This document shows, in pieces, positions 17,455 through 25,910 of a DNA stretch of 64,000 bases. The stretch comes from Clostridiales bacterium UBA7568 (lineage in GTDB: Bacteria > Bacillota > Clostridia > Oscillospirales > CAG-272): assembly GCA_002479075.1 (NCBI GenBank), contig DLLG01000004.1:439081-503080 (forward strand), read 5' to 3'. Every line of letters starts with the position of its first letter. Positions within the stretch are counted from its first letter, which is position 1. The notes under the pieces were generated by a model. It was not told where the DNA came from. It saw nothing but the letters and a program-made list of their open reading frames with translations, and did no database searches. The position numbers were made by a program, and so were the translations under genes.

Positions 17455-17500
17455 AATCAGCCGAAAATGAGGTTGTTTGCCTCATTTTCGGCTGATTTTC
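17455..17500 (+). terminator. Terminator of the kinase-like gene
   Basis: AATCAGCCGAAAATGAGG at 17455-17472 pairs perfectly with 17480-17497 across a seven-base loop, followed by TTTC. Confidence 0.85.
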
Positions 17501-17556
17501 TGCTTATAAGTGATATTTTACCGTCACTTCGGAAAATTTCCCCTGGCGGCAGAAAC

Positions 17557-17599
17557 GCGGCTTGTGCCATAGTTACAGCACAAGCCGCTTTATTTTTTC
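17557..17599 (+). terminator. Second hairpin with U-tract between convergent genes
   Basis: GCGGCTTGTGC at 17557-17567 pairs with GCACAAGCCGC at 17578-17588, then TTTATTTTTT. It probably insulates the leftward regulator at 17635 from rightward transcription. Confidence 0.75.
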
Positions 17600-17634
17600 G
17601 GAAAACCTTTTCTTTGCCTATTGCACGGCAAAAT

Positions 17635-18708
17635 TTACTCTGCGTTTTGTTCCAGCATTACGATGAGTTTTCTGAAGGCATCTTCCTCTCTGATAAAATC
17701 AAATCGTCTGTTCTCCAATGCTTTTAATCTGAGATTGCAGGCGTTCCCTTTGTAATTCTTGGTCGTATTTGCTTTTTTGTACTTCAATCTATTCACCATA
17801 GGTGCTGTATAATCCATATCTTTCAGATTCGCTTCAATAACCGCATAGCGGCAGCTCTCCGACAAAGTGTCAAGCGTTTTTTGCGAATCGTGCATTTGTG
17901 CGTACTCAAAAGCTATCATAGAGTAAAAATGCGACAGGTCAAACGCATAAAATCCCACGTTTCCGTCTGCATACAAACGTTCCATAATGTCAATGGCAAA
18001 CTGAAATGCCTCGATTTTTTCCTCATGTGAAAAAGAAATTTTTGATGTCATACGCAAAGCAGTCATTGTTGCCGTGTGGATCAGAGAGTCTATATAGCTT
18101 TGGCACGACTTAACCCCGTCTTCGCCGTCTAAAATAATCGCCCGGAGTTCCTCCCTTGTCACATAAAAACTGCCGCACATATCTGCATAATAAAGAGCTT
18201 TTTCCTTGTCAATGCCATCATAAGTGTAACAAAGGCACTGAAGTGCGTTTTCTCTTTGCCTTGCGTCCGTGGTTTTCTGTAAAAGCTTCTCTCCAAGTGA
18301 AATAATACGTTCTGCTTTGTCCTTTGGACACGGATAGACCGCATCTCTGTTTATTGCAAACATCAATCCTTCGATCACACGGCAATCGTTCGGAAATTCC
18401 GCATATGCCTGTTCCCATAATTCAAGATTCTTTTCGTTCTCACCGTTATTTTGGTAGATGGCGGCTTGCCGTTCATATTCAGCAATTGCTTCTTCAACTC
18501 TTACCTGATCCACGCACAAAAGCTCATCTACCGTTATATCAAAATAAAATGCAATGCGCGGCAAGAGCGTAATATCGGGAAAACCTTCGCCACGCTCCCA
18601 TTTTCCGACCGATTGCGGAGTAATTCCGAGATGATTGGCAAGTGCTTCCTGCGTGATATTTTTCTGCAGGCGCAATGAACGCAGTTTGTCTTTCAAATTT
18701 ATTTGCAT
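17635..18708 (-). CDS. XRE-family regulator with TPR-like region
   Basis: Residues 1-65 form a Cro/C1 helix-turn-helix (LRLQKNITQEALANHLGITP, then SVGKWERGEGFPDI). About 290 helical residues follow, with the same general layout as the protein at 1042-2157, including a middle segment rich in Tyr/Cys and Ala helices (ALQCLCYTYDGIDKEKALYY). I chose the ATG at 18708 because AAGGTGG lies seven bases before it; an in-frame GTG at 18720 adds four residues. Target genes are unknown; the leftward TIR/RyR unit lies upstream of it on the same strand but ends at its own terminator. Confidence 0.8.
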   Translation of the reverse strand: MQINLKDKLRSLRLQKNITQEALANHLGITPQSVGKWERGEGFPDITLLPRIAFYFDITVDELLCVDQVRVEEAIAEYERQAAIYQNNGENEKNLELWEQAYAEFPNDCRVIEGLMFAINRDAVYPCPKDKAERIISLGEKLLQKTTDARQRENALQCLCYTYDGIDKEKALYYADMCGSFYVTREELRAIILDGEDGVKSCQSYIDSLIHTATMTALRMTSKISFSHEEKIEAFQFAIDIMERLYADGNVGFYAFDLSHFYSMIAFEYAQMHDSQKTLDTLSESCRYAVIEANLKDMDYTAPMVNRLKYKKANTTKNYKGNACNLRLKALENRRFDFIREEDAFRKLIVMLEQNAE

Positions 18709-18755
18709 ATTGTGTTCCACCTTTATTCAGATTGATAAACGCTTATCTTGGTTAC

Positions 18756-18784
18756 ATTATACAATGCTTCACCATTGCTATCAA
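18756..18784 (-). promoter_or_regulatory. Promoter of the second XRE-TPR regulator
   Basis: On the minus strand TTGATA (complement of 18779-18784), 17 bp, TATAAT (complement of 18756-18761). The stretch 18785-18994 shows no gene or other signal. Confidence 0.75.
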
Positions 18785-18994
18785 GAACCGCAATGTTTAT
18801 TTTCCGGCGTAATATACAACCACCAGTTGTTTCTGCCGATTTTCTTGCAGCATATCGCTGCCAGATGAGTATCCGGTTGCTGCTTTTAATGTATTACTGC
18901 TGAATTTATAGTTTGTCAAAGATGTCGGCGCTCAACTTTTTCGGAGAAGGAAGTGCTGGTTGCGCAATGAGGCAGAATGGATTGTTTATGTGTT

Positions 18995-19040
18995 TGAAAA
19001 AGAAAAGAGATCTGGGCGGAAACCGCCAAGGTCTCTTTTT
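18995..19040 (-). terminator. Terminator of the TIR/RyR unit
   Basis: AAAAGAGATCTGGGCGG at 19003-19019 pairs, with two G-U pairs, with 19023-19039. On the minus strand a U-rich tail follows. It lies 52 bp beyond the stop of the membrane RyR gene. Confidence 0.75.
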
Positions 19041-19091
19041 CGAGAAAAATCTATTTGTTTGATATTTGACCGGAAGCTGCTTTTGCGAAAA

Positions 19092-21341
19092 TCATTTTTG
19101 CCTGCTGACGATCTTATAATTATTATTGCTTAAAAGCCAATAGGCGTCATCCAGCAACTGATAATCATATTTGATAACATCGGCTGCGATCTCATCTACC
19201 CCATCGCGTTGAGCCACAATTTTCCTGAACTCTTCTAATCCCTCAAAGGTTGTCAAGTTTCCGTGTCTCCTCAATTGATAATTTTTCCCGTTTTTATTTT
19301 TGTCATCTAAAATTTCTTTTTTACTGGACGGGACAAACCCCTTGCTCAGCATAAACGAATTCCAACGGAAATGCTCCTGTATTGCCATAGTTGTTCTTCG
19401 AGAGTTTTTGAAAGACAGATCGTATTTTACAATTTTCTTTCCGTCTGCGGAAATATCATCGTAGTAATTAACCTTATCTCCCTCGGCATAGCAATTTAGG
19501 TAAGCCTCTTGACCTATCGAAACGATTTTCTCCTTACCGTCGTCGGGAACATAATCCATTCCCATCAGGTGAAGTTTTGAACGCAAACTGAGACATCCGT
19601 AAAGATTCGATTCTCTTTCAAACTGTGTTTTTTTAATGTACCAATCGCAATCTGATTTTGCGTAGATCTCGGGAATGGGTTCCACAAGCGCCTTGTTAGG
19701 CTTGGATGTAATCTCAAATTCTAACGAATAAATCCTGTTTCTCATTTTTGCCATATGCGTAATGGTATCATTATCAATTCGTTTAATATTATATACGACT
19801 TGTTTCTCGTCTCCTATCATAAAGCAATCATCTCGCTTGAATATCTCATATGCGTCGTCGCCGCTTCTGATTTTAACGAAAATATAGGTGTCTTCCAAAC
19901 CCCACTCTTGCTTCTTTTGAAGCACTTTTTGAGCCATATCAATATTTTCAAGGTCAGTTCCGAATCCGATAATAATATAATTGAAGTTTCCTTTTCCGGA
20001 AAGAGCCGTTCTGATTTTTCTATAAAAATCAGAATCATTGATATCAAGTTTATCGTAATGTTCTTCTGCAGGAAATGCAGGGAAGGGTAGGTATGGCTGG
20101 TTGCCACCACTTTTTGCTTGCTCTATTATTTCATCTTCAAATTCATTTTTGAAGCGATAGTAGCTATGATTTAAGTTCTTATTGTTTTCTGTGTGATGTT
20201 TGTCAAAAATATAATATTTGACTTGCTTGAGAACCTTTTTGCCGTTTTCTTCGACTAAAAATTGATTGTTGGCAACGGACGTAAGAAAAATTTGCTGATT
20301 TGTTTTGCCGAATCCAATCATTGCCACATTGACATTTACACCGTTTCGCAGTAGCGAAGTCTTATAATCGATCTGTTTTCCAGTCATAAATTGCGTAAGA
20401 GGGTATCGATCGATAAAGTCAATAGCGATTTGACGATATTTGTTTATGTAGCGGATGCAGCCATTTGATGCTTCGGCGAGACTGTTGTAAATGGCCTCGT
20501 GGTCAGGCATTCCAAAAACATATACTCTTATACGAGTTAAATTGTCGGAGATAACAGAGGAGGCTTTATCTTTGAAAAACTTATTTGTGCAGGCGATAAT
20601 TTTGTGACAAAGCGAAATATTTCTTCTGTCATCTTTTGTATTGATAACGATAACACAAGACTTTTTGGAAGATGACAAACAATTTAACAATAGTTTGCAA
20701 CAATACTTTTCTATATCGTTGGCGATATCGGTTGCCTTGTTTTGACTCTCTTTTATGTCATCTATACCGCCATTTTTGGAAATAAAACTTACTCTTTTTG
20801 AGTACAATTTTGTTTTTTCTTGATCGGAGATGTCATCGATAAGCATAGTGAGCCGGCTTTTTTCCGAAGCATATATTTTAAGATTTTCTTCGTTGTTTCC
20901 TACAATCAAAAGCTTTTCCTTCTGACTCCGACGCCAACGTGCGCTTTGGTGCTGTTCCCAAAATTTTTGATGCAAAAATGAAAGAGCAAATAACATTGCG
21001 TTGATTGTGACGAGAATAAAGCAGAAATACACCGCAAAAGCGTATATTTTATTATCTTTCATCAATTGGGAAATGCTCGATGAGTCATAACGTAAAACAA
21101 TCAAAACCATCGTCTTGTTGATTGCGGAAAATAATGCGGGAAGAATCTTTTGCCCTGCATATATATGCCCTATAAAATAGAGCGGGATGGTTGCTATATA
21201 TACAATGGCGCAGTTTCCTTTTTTGAATTTGCGAATAAATTCGATTCGCTTGCCTCGTTCTTTTGTAAAGATTGCGAATATGCATCCAAGCGATATTATC
21301 AATAGTATAGCAATACAAATAACAGAAAAAAGAGAATACAT
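19092..21341 (-). CDS. Membrane protein with Rossmann-like (TrkA-N/RCK) domains and C-terminal RyR-like domain
   Basis: A 749-residue protein. Residues 1-125 hold three or four membrane segments (CIAILLIISLGCIFAIF; IVYIATIPLYFIGHIYAG; AFAVYFCFILVTINAMLFAL). The cytosolic part has Rossmann-type glycine strands at LLIVGNNEENLKIY (144-157), VNVAMIGFGKTNQQIF (337-352) and NYIIIGFGTDLENIDMAQ (454-471), as in K+ channel regulatory domains. The last 100 residues, AIQEHFRWNSFMLSKGFVPS and HGNLTTFEGLEEFRKIV, match the prokaryotic RyR-type domain. The ATG at 21341 is fixed by GGAGG; a TTG start 14 codons earlier lacks one. It lies 137 bp downstream of a TIR gene on the same strand. RyR-like, TIR and nucleotide-sensing channel-like proteins co-occur in nucleotide-signalling conflict systems, so ligand-gated membrane action is inferred. 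Confidence 0.7.
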   Translation of the reverse strand: MYSLFSVICIAILLIISLGCIFAIFTKERGKRIEFIRKFKKGNCAIVYIATIPLYFIGHIYAGQKILPALFSAINKTMVLIVLRYDSSSISQLMKDNKIYAFAVYFCFILVTINAMLFALSFLHQKFWEQHQSARWRRSQKEKLLIVGNNEENLKIYASEKSRLTMLIDDISDQEKTKLYSKRVSFISKNGGIDDIKESQNKATDIANDIEKYCCKLLLNCLSSSKKSCVIVINTKDDRRNISLCHKIIACTNKFFKDKASSVISDNLTRIRVYVFGMPDHEAIYNSLAEASNGCIRYINKYRQIAIDFIDRYPLTQFMTGKQIDYKTSLLRNGVNVNVAMIGFGKTNQQIFLTSVANNQFLVEENGKKVLKQVKYYIFDKHHTENNKNLNHSYYRFKNEFEDEIIEQAKSGGNQPYLPFPAFPAEEHYDKLDINDSDFYRKIRTALSGKGNFNYIIIGFGTDLENIDMAQKVLQKKQEWGLEDTYIFVKIRSGDDAYEIFKRDDCFMIGDEKQVVYNIKRIDNDTITHMAKMRNRIYSLEFEITSKPNKALVEPIPEIYAKSDCDWYIKKTQFERESNLYGCLSLRSKLHLMGMDYVPDDGKEKIVSIGQEAYLNCYAEGDKVNYYDDISADGKKIVKYDLSFKNSRRTTMAIQEHFRWNSFMLSKGFVPSSKKEILDDKNKNGKNYQLRRHGNLTTFEGLEEFRKIVAQRDGVDEIAADVIKYDYQLLDDAYWLLSNNNYKIVSRQK

Positions 21342-21478
21342 TTTTCCTCCAATTATTAATAAATTTTTTAACCTTTCCGACAAACATACAACTAATGCAA
21401 TTACATACGCAGAAAGCTGATGGGTTTAATCTTTGAAGATCACTTGTCAAAGCACTATGTCTTTCATTCAAAAACGGT

Positions 21479-22594
21479 CTACCAATCAAACAAATATGGA
21501 GCTTCATTATATTTACGCTGGTAATAATCATATAACTGCCTTGATTTCTTCGATAATACCCTGAATTGGGGAGGAATCATTGTTACCTCATATAGAGACG
21601 ATTCGTGATTGCTCCCATCCAGTTTGGTCATACCGAACAGCCTGCAAAACTTTTCGCCGTTTTTTGTGACTGCGTCCGCAATCATTCTGCGAATGAACAC
21701 CTCGTGCTCACCCAATGCAATAAACTTATCAACTATCGCATTAAACAGTTCCATAAAGACTTCTGTGTTCTGATAGTCCGGATGGATGACGATTGATGAA
21801 AAATACACGCTGTACGGGAATGGCATATCATAGCTCAATATCATATCTGCCGTAATACCTGTGTCAATAAAATCTCCTCGTTTGATACAATCATAGCACT
21901 CATCGGTTACAGGGGAAATATTGACGTACGCAATAATTTTGTTTGACTTATTATCTTTTGCCATCACATATATATCCGGATTGACGGCAAACCATTCCTC
22001 GCACCGCGTCGCATTTACCTGATATATGTCCTCATACACCAATGAATCAAGGCAAACCGCCTGGGCAATGTCTTCAAGCGTCACCTGCTTACCCGTGATA
22101 ATTGAAATCGGCTTTTCATTATAATCTGAAAAATTAACGGTGGTCTTAAAATCCTCATGCTTTGGAATCGCATTTTGTACATAATCACAAATGTGAGATA
22201 TTCCATCTTTGTAATCAAAATTTTGAACATTTCTTAATGTTCGTGGCAATTTATGAATATTGACATTTGTAGTAAGAGTAAATAGATTTGCTTCTTTGCG
22301 GACGCCGGAGAGGTAATCATTGTAGAAACTGTCCCATTCATACTGAACCCAATGCGATGAAGCATATTCCTCTTTGGAAAGCACAACAATCATAACCTTG
22401 GCAGAATCCAGAGCTGTGTCGATATCTGCTTTATATCGCGAGCTTCCCATTAGCTCCAATGTGTTGGACGAGAAAAATGTGCTGTATCCTCTGTCTGTCA
22501 AAGCGGCATATAACTCTTGGGCAATAGCAACGTCGGGAGTCTTATTTCCTTGATCGTCAGAATACTTGTATGAGATAAAAACTTCGTAATTCAT
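21479..22594 (-). CDS. TIR domain protein with C-terminal GNAT-like acetyltransferase domain
   Basis: A 371-residue cytosolic protein. Residues 1-150 are a TIR domain: EVFISYKYSDDQGN, then STFFSSNTLELMGSSRYKAD, KVMIVVLSKEEYASSHWVQY and EWDSF. Aligned by eye with SARM1-like NADases, the catalytic Glu position appears as Lys55 (RYKADID), so NAD cleavage should not be assumed. Residues 165-345 look like a GNAT fold, with IIAYVNISPVTDECYDCI, VYFSSIVIHPDYQNTEVFME and NGEKFCRLFGMTKLDGS. AAGGAG precedes the ATG, and a TTGACT/TACAAT promoter lies upstream. It is followed by the membrane RyR gene, with which it probably works as sensor or effector. Fusion of TIR to GNAT is unusual. Confidence 0.8.
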   Translation of the reverse strand: MNYEVFISYKYSDDQGNKTPDVAIAQELYAALTDRGYSTFFSSNTLELMGSSRYKADIDTALDSAKVMIVVLSKEEYASSHWVQYEWDSFYNDYLSGVRKEANLFTLTTNVNIHKLPRTLRNVQNFDYKDGISHICDYVQNAIPKHEDFKTTVNFSDYNEKPISIITGKQVTLEDIAQAVCLDSLVYEDIYQVNATRCEEWFAVNPDIYVMAKDNKSNKIIAYVNISPVTDECYDCIKRGDFIDTGITADMILSYDMPFPYSVYFSSIVIHPDYQNTEVFMELFNAIVDKFIALGEHEVFIRRMIADAVTKNGEKFCRLFGMTKLDGSNHESSLYEVTMIPPQFRVLSKKSRQLYDYYQRKYNEAPYLFDW

Positions 22595-22708
22595 TTATGT
22601 AAGCTCCTTCAAGTTAAGATTTGGTTGTGCGCTTCTTTTTAATAATTGTTTATACCAGACTTTTATTTTTTCTTGATTATAATCTTAATTTTGCAATACA
22701 ACACCTAT

Positions 22709-22737
22709 ATTGTAACAGATTTCCGGTTTAAAGTCAA
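22709..22737 (-). promoter_or_regulatory. Promoter of the TIR/RyR unit
   Basis: Minus-strand TTGACT (complement of 22732-22737), 17 bp, TACAAT (complement of 22709-22714). This gives a leader of about 110 nt, A+T-rich, with no clear structure. The rest of 22595-22835 holds no gene. Confidence 0.75.
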
Positions 22738-22835
22738 CAAGACTTGACAAAAAATTCAATAACAATCCGGAAAAAACGACAAAATTGTTTCTTTTAAGCT
22801 ACTTACAAAGGTTTTTCTTTGTCCGTTGTACTGCA

Positions 22836-22873
22836 ATTTATAAAGGGCTGACCGAAGTCAGCCCTTTATAAAT
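22836..22873. terminator. Terminator of the esterase gene
   Basis: ATTTATAAAGGGCTGAC at 22836-22852 pairs perfectly with 22857-22873 around a CGAA tetraloop. A and U flanks on both sides suit either strand; the leftward esterase ends at 22906. Confidence 0.8.
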
Positions 22874-22905
22874 TCTCCTAAAAACCTTGCGGCGGGATTG
22901 AAGCT

Positions 22906-23730
22906 TCATATTTCGCCCTTTTGCTCCGCGAAATAGTGCTTTTGAGCGTGAAGAAAATGCTCGTCAAACTTTGCTCCTGCGATTTTGCTTACACGGCGGA
23001 ACGGAGTGAGCATATCGAAGGCGTGGTACAGTCCGGGATATATATCGATCTCTGCCGGAATGCTTGCTTTTTTGAGATTTTCAATATATGTCACCGTTTC
23101 CGAATAGAACGGCTCGGCAGTTGATACAAATGTATATGCCGGCGGCAATCCGGAGTAGTCTTTTCGCCTTGCCGCAGAAGCATAGCACGGAATATCGCCG
23201 GAGAGACTGGCAAGATATTTTCTCCAGCCGTAGTGATTGCGCCTTGTGTTCCAGACGAGAGAACGGTTGTTCTTTGACGTTTCCGTATCTTCGCAGTCGA
23301 TCATAGGGTAAAGCGGCATCTGAAAAGCGATATTTACGCCGCCCGTATCTTTTTCATACATACATAGCGCCGCCGCAAGCCCTCCGCCGGCACTCTCTCC
23401 GCCGACCATAATCTGGTCCGTGCGAATACCGAGCTCTTTCGAGTGTTCTTTCAGATACGTAAGCGCTGTATGACAATCTTCGAGCGCAGCGGGGTAGGGA
23501 GCTTTTCCGGCGAGACGATAATCGGGGGAGATTACGACCGCACCGTACTTTTTCACAATGTTTTTGGCACGCGACATATGCACCATACCCGCCATACCTG
23601 TAACATATCCGCCGCCGTGTATCCAGAGAAGCCCTGTTCGATCTGTGCGCCGATTTTTCGGGGAAAGAATCAGGAGCTTCAATTTTCTTTCGCCTGCGGG
23701 AATATAAATTTTCTCGGTTGTGTATTTCAT
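22906..23730 (-). CDS. Alpha/beta hydrolase, HSL-type esterase
   Basis: A 274-residue cytosolic esterase of the hormone-sensitive-lipase group. The oxyanion motif is LLWIHGGGYVTG (HGGG at 38-41), the nucleophile elbow is VGGESAGGG (Ser113), and YPGLYHAFDM near the end supplies the catalytic His. The natural substrate is unknown, probably short acyl esters. The ATG at 23730 (MKYTTEK) is the best start, since family members begin about here; an in-frame TTG at 23781 adds 17 residues. Neither has a strong ribosome site. A second esterase of the same group is at 51691-52584. Confidence 0.85.
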   Translation of the reverse strand: MKYTTEKIYIPAGERKLKLLILSPKNRRTDRTGLLWIHGGGYVTGMAGMVHMSRAKNIVKKYGAVVISPDYRLAGKAPYPAALEDCHTALTYLKEHSKELGIRTDQIMVGGESAGGGLAAALCMYEKDTGGVNIAFQMPLYPMIDCEDTETSKNNRSLVWNTRRNHYGWRKYLASLSGDIPCYASAARRKDYSGLPPAYTFVSTAEPFYSETVTYIENLKKASIPAEIDIYPGLYHAFDMLTPFRRVSKIAGAKFDEHFLHAQKHYFAEQKGEI

Positions 23731-23860
23731 AAGGTATATTTGTTGCTTTACGCCGATTAAAATCTCAATTCGGATGTGCAAATTGACAATAACATCTTCG
23801 CAAACTTCGAAAAAGATATTTTCATTCGGGCAAGCACACTTTCTTCAAAATTACGCACTT

Positions 23861-23889
23861 ATTATATCATAAACGAGCTGCATTTTCAA
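23861..23889 (-). promoter_or_regulatory. Promoter of the esterase gene
   Basis: Minus-strand TTGAAA (complement of 23884-23889), 17 bp, TATAAT (complement of 23861-23866). It implies a leader of roughly 120 nt before the ATG at 23730. Confidence 0.7.
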
Positions 23890-23900
23890 GGCATATCAGG

Positions 23901-23930
23901 GGCTGACCTCGGTCAGCCTTTTATTTTTTA
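23901..23930 (+). terminator. GGCTGACC hairpin with U-tract, no obvious upstream gene
   Basis: GGCTGACC at 23901-23908 and GGTCAGCC at 23911-23918 are followed by TTTTATTTTTT. No rightward gene precedes it, so it may block read-in toward the MerR gene. The same stem core recurs in the hairpins at 22836, 26597 and 28001. Confidence 0.6.
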
Positions 23931-23956
23931 TAAAGCAACAACCGTTCGGCTTTTTG

Positions 23957-24008
23957 TGGTATAATAGCAGAAAGGGGCGGCTGCCTTTGTCGAAGCACAG
24001 GCAGCCCG
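23957..24008 (+). promoter_or_regulatory. Extended -10 promoter and leader hairpin upstream of the MerR gene
   Basis: TGGTATAAT at 23957-23965 is an extended -10 without a clear -35. About 15 bases later GGCTGCCT (23979-23986) pairs with AGGCAGCC (23999-24006). The hairpin could be an attenuator-like leader or part of an operator. Confidence 0.4.
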
Positions 24009-24041
24009 AAAAAATAATTTTGAAAAATTTCAAAAACCCTA

Positions 24042-24072
24042 TTGACTCTCCCCCCGACTGTAATGATAGACT
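24042..24072 (+). promoter_or_regulatory. MerR-type promoter with 19 bp spacer
   Basis: TTGACT at 24042-24047 and TAGACT at 24067-24072 are 19 bp apart. That over-long spacer is the hallmark of promoters activated by DNA twisting by MerR proteins. It lies 64 bp before the MerR-family gene, so the gene is probably autoregulated. Confidence 0.7.
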
Positions 24073-24135
24073 CGGATTGCAAGGAAGAAATAGCGCTGTT
24101 TCTGCCTTTGCAAAATCGAAAGAAGGGAAGAAGCT

Positions 24136-25680
24136 ATGTATAAGATCGGTGAATTATCAAAGCTGTGCAACATATCGGTCAAAACCCTGCGCTATTACGA
24201 CTCCGAGGGATTGCTTGTGCCGGACAGAATCGATAAGTTTACAGGGTATCGGTATTATTCCGCTTCAAAGCTGGCGGATTGCTATCGTATCATTGCTTTG
24301 AAGGAGCTTGGCTTTTCTCTTGACGAGATACGTCGGCAACTGACCGTCGGCGATAATGAAAAAATTATCGGGATATTGAATGACAAGCTCGCCGAATTGA
24401 ATTCGCTCATCGAAAACACGCAGAACCGCTTGAGAAAAATCGAATCGATCAAAAACGGTCTTATGGAAGGAGAGACAAAAATGTTTAATGTTATTATCAG
24501 AGAAACGGATGAGATCCGTGTCGCTTTTGTGCGCAAATATTATAAATCAAAGTCGGACGCACTGCTCAAAGCGTCCGAAATTGCGGAAAAACTGCCGAAA
24601 AGCATTGTCGGCAAACGCCGGATAATTATAAACTATGAAACGGAATATAAGGAATCCGATTTCGATCTTGCCGCTTGTGCGGAGATTACGGGTAGCTTGC
24701 CGAAGAGAAGTGATTATGCCGAAAAGGTCATCACTTTCGGGGGCGACGTTGCATCGCTTTGCTGCAAGGAGAGCGAGCTTGGCGAAGCTTATAAAGCTAT
24801 CACAAAGCACCTTGACAGCTCAAATTATAAGGTTTGCGGCGCATATTATGAAATTTATCACGGCGACGGAACCGTCGAGCTCAAGGTTCCCGTAAGCGGA
24901 ATGTCAAAAGCACCTTTGTATGTAAATGTTGACGCAAAAGCGCCTTTTACAGACGATCCCGAGGTTTGCGGGAAGTGGAAAGTTGTTGACATTGTGCCGA
25001 CGCGCGAGCAGTTTATCTACGGAAAGCCGAAATGCGGTCACCTGGCTTGGCTCCACGAGCTGTATTTTATCGACGGCGGAAAGGGCTACTGGGCAGTAAA
25101 CGGCTGGACGAAAGGGACTATGTTTACGGGCGGGCCGAAGCCGGATACACTGTATGCAAATCATTATACAATTGAAAACGTCGACGGACACAGACTTCTT
25201 TTCCTTGAGATGACCGATTGCGGCGACAGCGGTATCGGATTCGGCGTTCCGGAGATATGGGTATATGAGAAGGCAGACGACAGACACTATTCCTCGCCTG
25301 AAGAGTTCAGAAAATGCGATAATATCGACTATCCGTTTGTAAGCGACGAAAATGTTATCGGCAAATGGAAAGTGCGTGATTTTGTCATTCGCAAAGAGGA
25401 CTTTGACGCAGGTAAGCAGAATATGAAACAGGAGGACCTGTTTACACTTTCGGCAGAGTTCAGAGAAAACGGAGTGTATGTATCAACTACCCAAAACGGA
25501 ACAAACAGTATCACCTCCGTATGGACAAAGGGGCTTGTTCTGAACAGGCGGGAAAAGACCGCATCGGCATACGAAATAAAGACGATCGACGGCAGGGAAT
25601 ATCTTTTCAAAGAATGGAAATGCGGTGATTATTCGTTTGGCGGCGGCAGAGTTTATTTTTATGTGTTTACCCGCGAATAA
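24136..25680 (+). CDS. MerR-family regulator with effector domain and duplicated C-terminal domain
   Basis: A 514-residue protein, much longer than usual MerR regulators. Residues 1-70 are the winged helix (MYKIGELSKLCNISVKTLRY). A dimerising coiled coil follows to about 110, then a GyrI/BmrR-like ligand-binding domain to about 265 (CGAYYEIYHGDGTVELKVPV). The rest contains two copies of a beta-rich unit: CGKWKVVDIV with WAVNGWTKGTMF, and IGKWKVRDFV with TSVWTKGLVLN. Each ends in a DGREYLF or DGHRLLF type strand. This suggests a drug or metabolite sensor with two added lipocalin-like domains. The promoter has MerR geometry, so autoregulation is likely. The adjacent CAT-like and transporter genes are possible targets. 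Confidence 0.85.
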   Translation: MYKIGELSKLCNISVKTLRYYDSEGLLVPDRIDKFTGYRYYSASKLADCYRIIALKELGFSLDEIRRQLTVGDNEKIIGILNDKLAELNSLIENTQNRLRKIESIKNGLMEGETKMFNVIIRETDEIRVAFVRKYYKSKSDALLKASEIAEKLPKSIVGKRRIIINYETEYKESDFDLAACAEITGSLPKRSDYAEKVITFGGDVASLCCKESELGEAYKAITKHLDSSNYKVCGAYYEIYHGDGTVELKVPVSGMSKAPLYVNVDAKAPFTDDPEVCGKWKVVDIVPTREQFIYGKPKCGHLAWLHELYFIDGGKGYWAVNGWTKGTMFTGGPKPDTLYANHYTIENVDGHRLLFLEMTDCGDSGIGFGVPEIWVYEKADDRHYSSPEEFRKCDNIDYPFVSDENVIGKWKVRDFVIRKEDFDAGKQNMKQEDLFTLSAEFRENGVYVSTTQNGTNSITSVWTKGLVLNRREKTASAYEIKTIDGREYLFKEWKCGDYSFGGGRVYFYVFTRE

Positions 25681-25710
25681 TTGAAAAGTCGGTTTCGTCA
25701 GCCGAAATAA

Positions 25711-25735
25711 GGGCGGTCGTTTTGCGACCGCCCTT
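25711..25735 (+). terminator. Terminator of the MerR gene
   Basis: GGGCGGTCG-TTTTG-CGACCGCCC then TTTG; strong stem, short U-tract. Confidence 0.7.
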
Positions 25736-25793
25736 TGCGATTGGGAGAGAAATATGGACTTGGGTATATAGCGCAGTACAGATGATATGCAAG

Positions 25794-25822
25794 TTGACTT
25801 CCGCCTGGTTTTGTGCTATGAT
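25794..25822 (+). promoter_or_regulatory. Promoter of the CAT-like gene
   Basis: TTGACT at 25794-25799, 17 bp, TATGAT at 25817-25822. Confidence 0.7.
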
Positions 25823-25910
25823 GAAATGACTTGAAGATGCCACAAAAAATGCTTCAAAACCGTTTCAAACGGATCATTGATTCGAAAAAGACAAAATGCG
25901 TGGAGGGAAT

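Noticed and set aside
23776..23964. Rightward frame of 62 codons before the MerR gene
   Set aside because: It spans the esterase promoter and a terminator hairpin and lacks a ribosome site.
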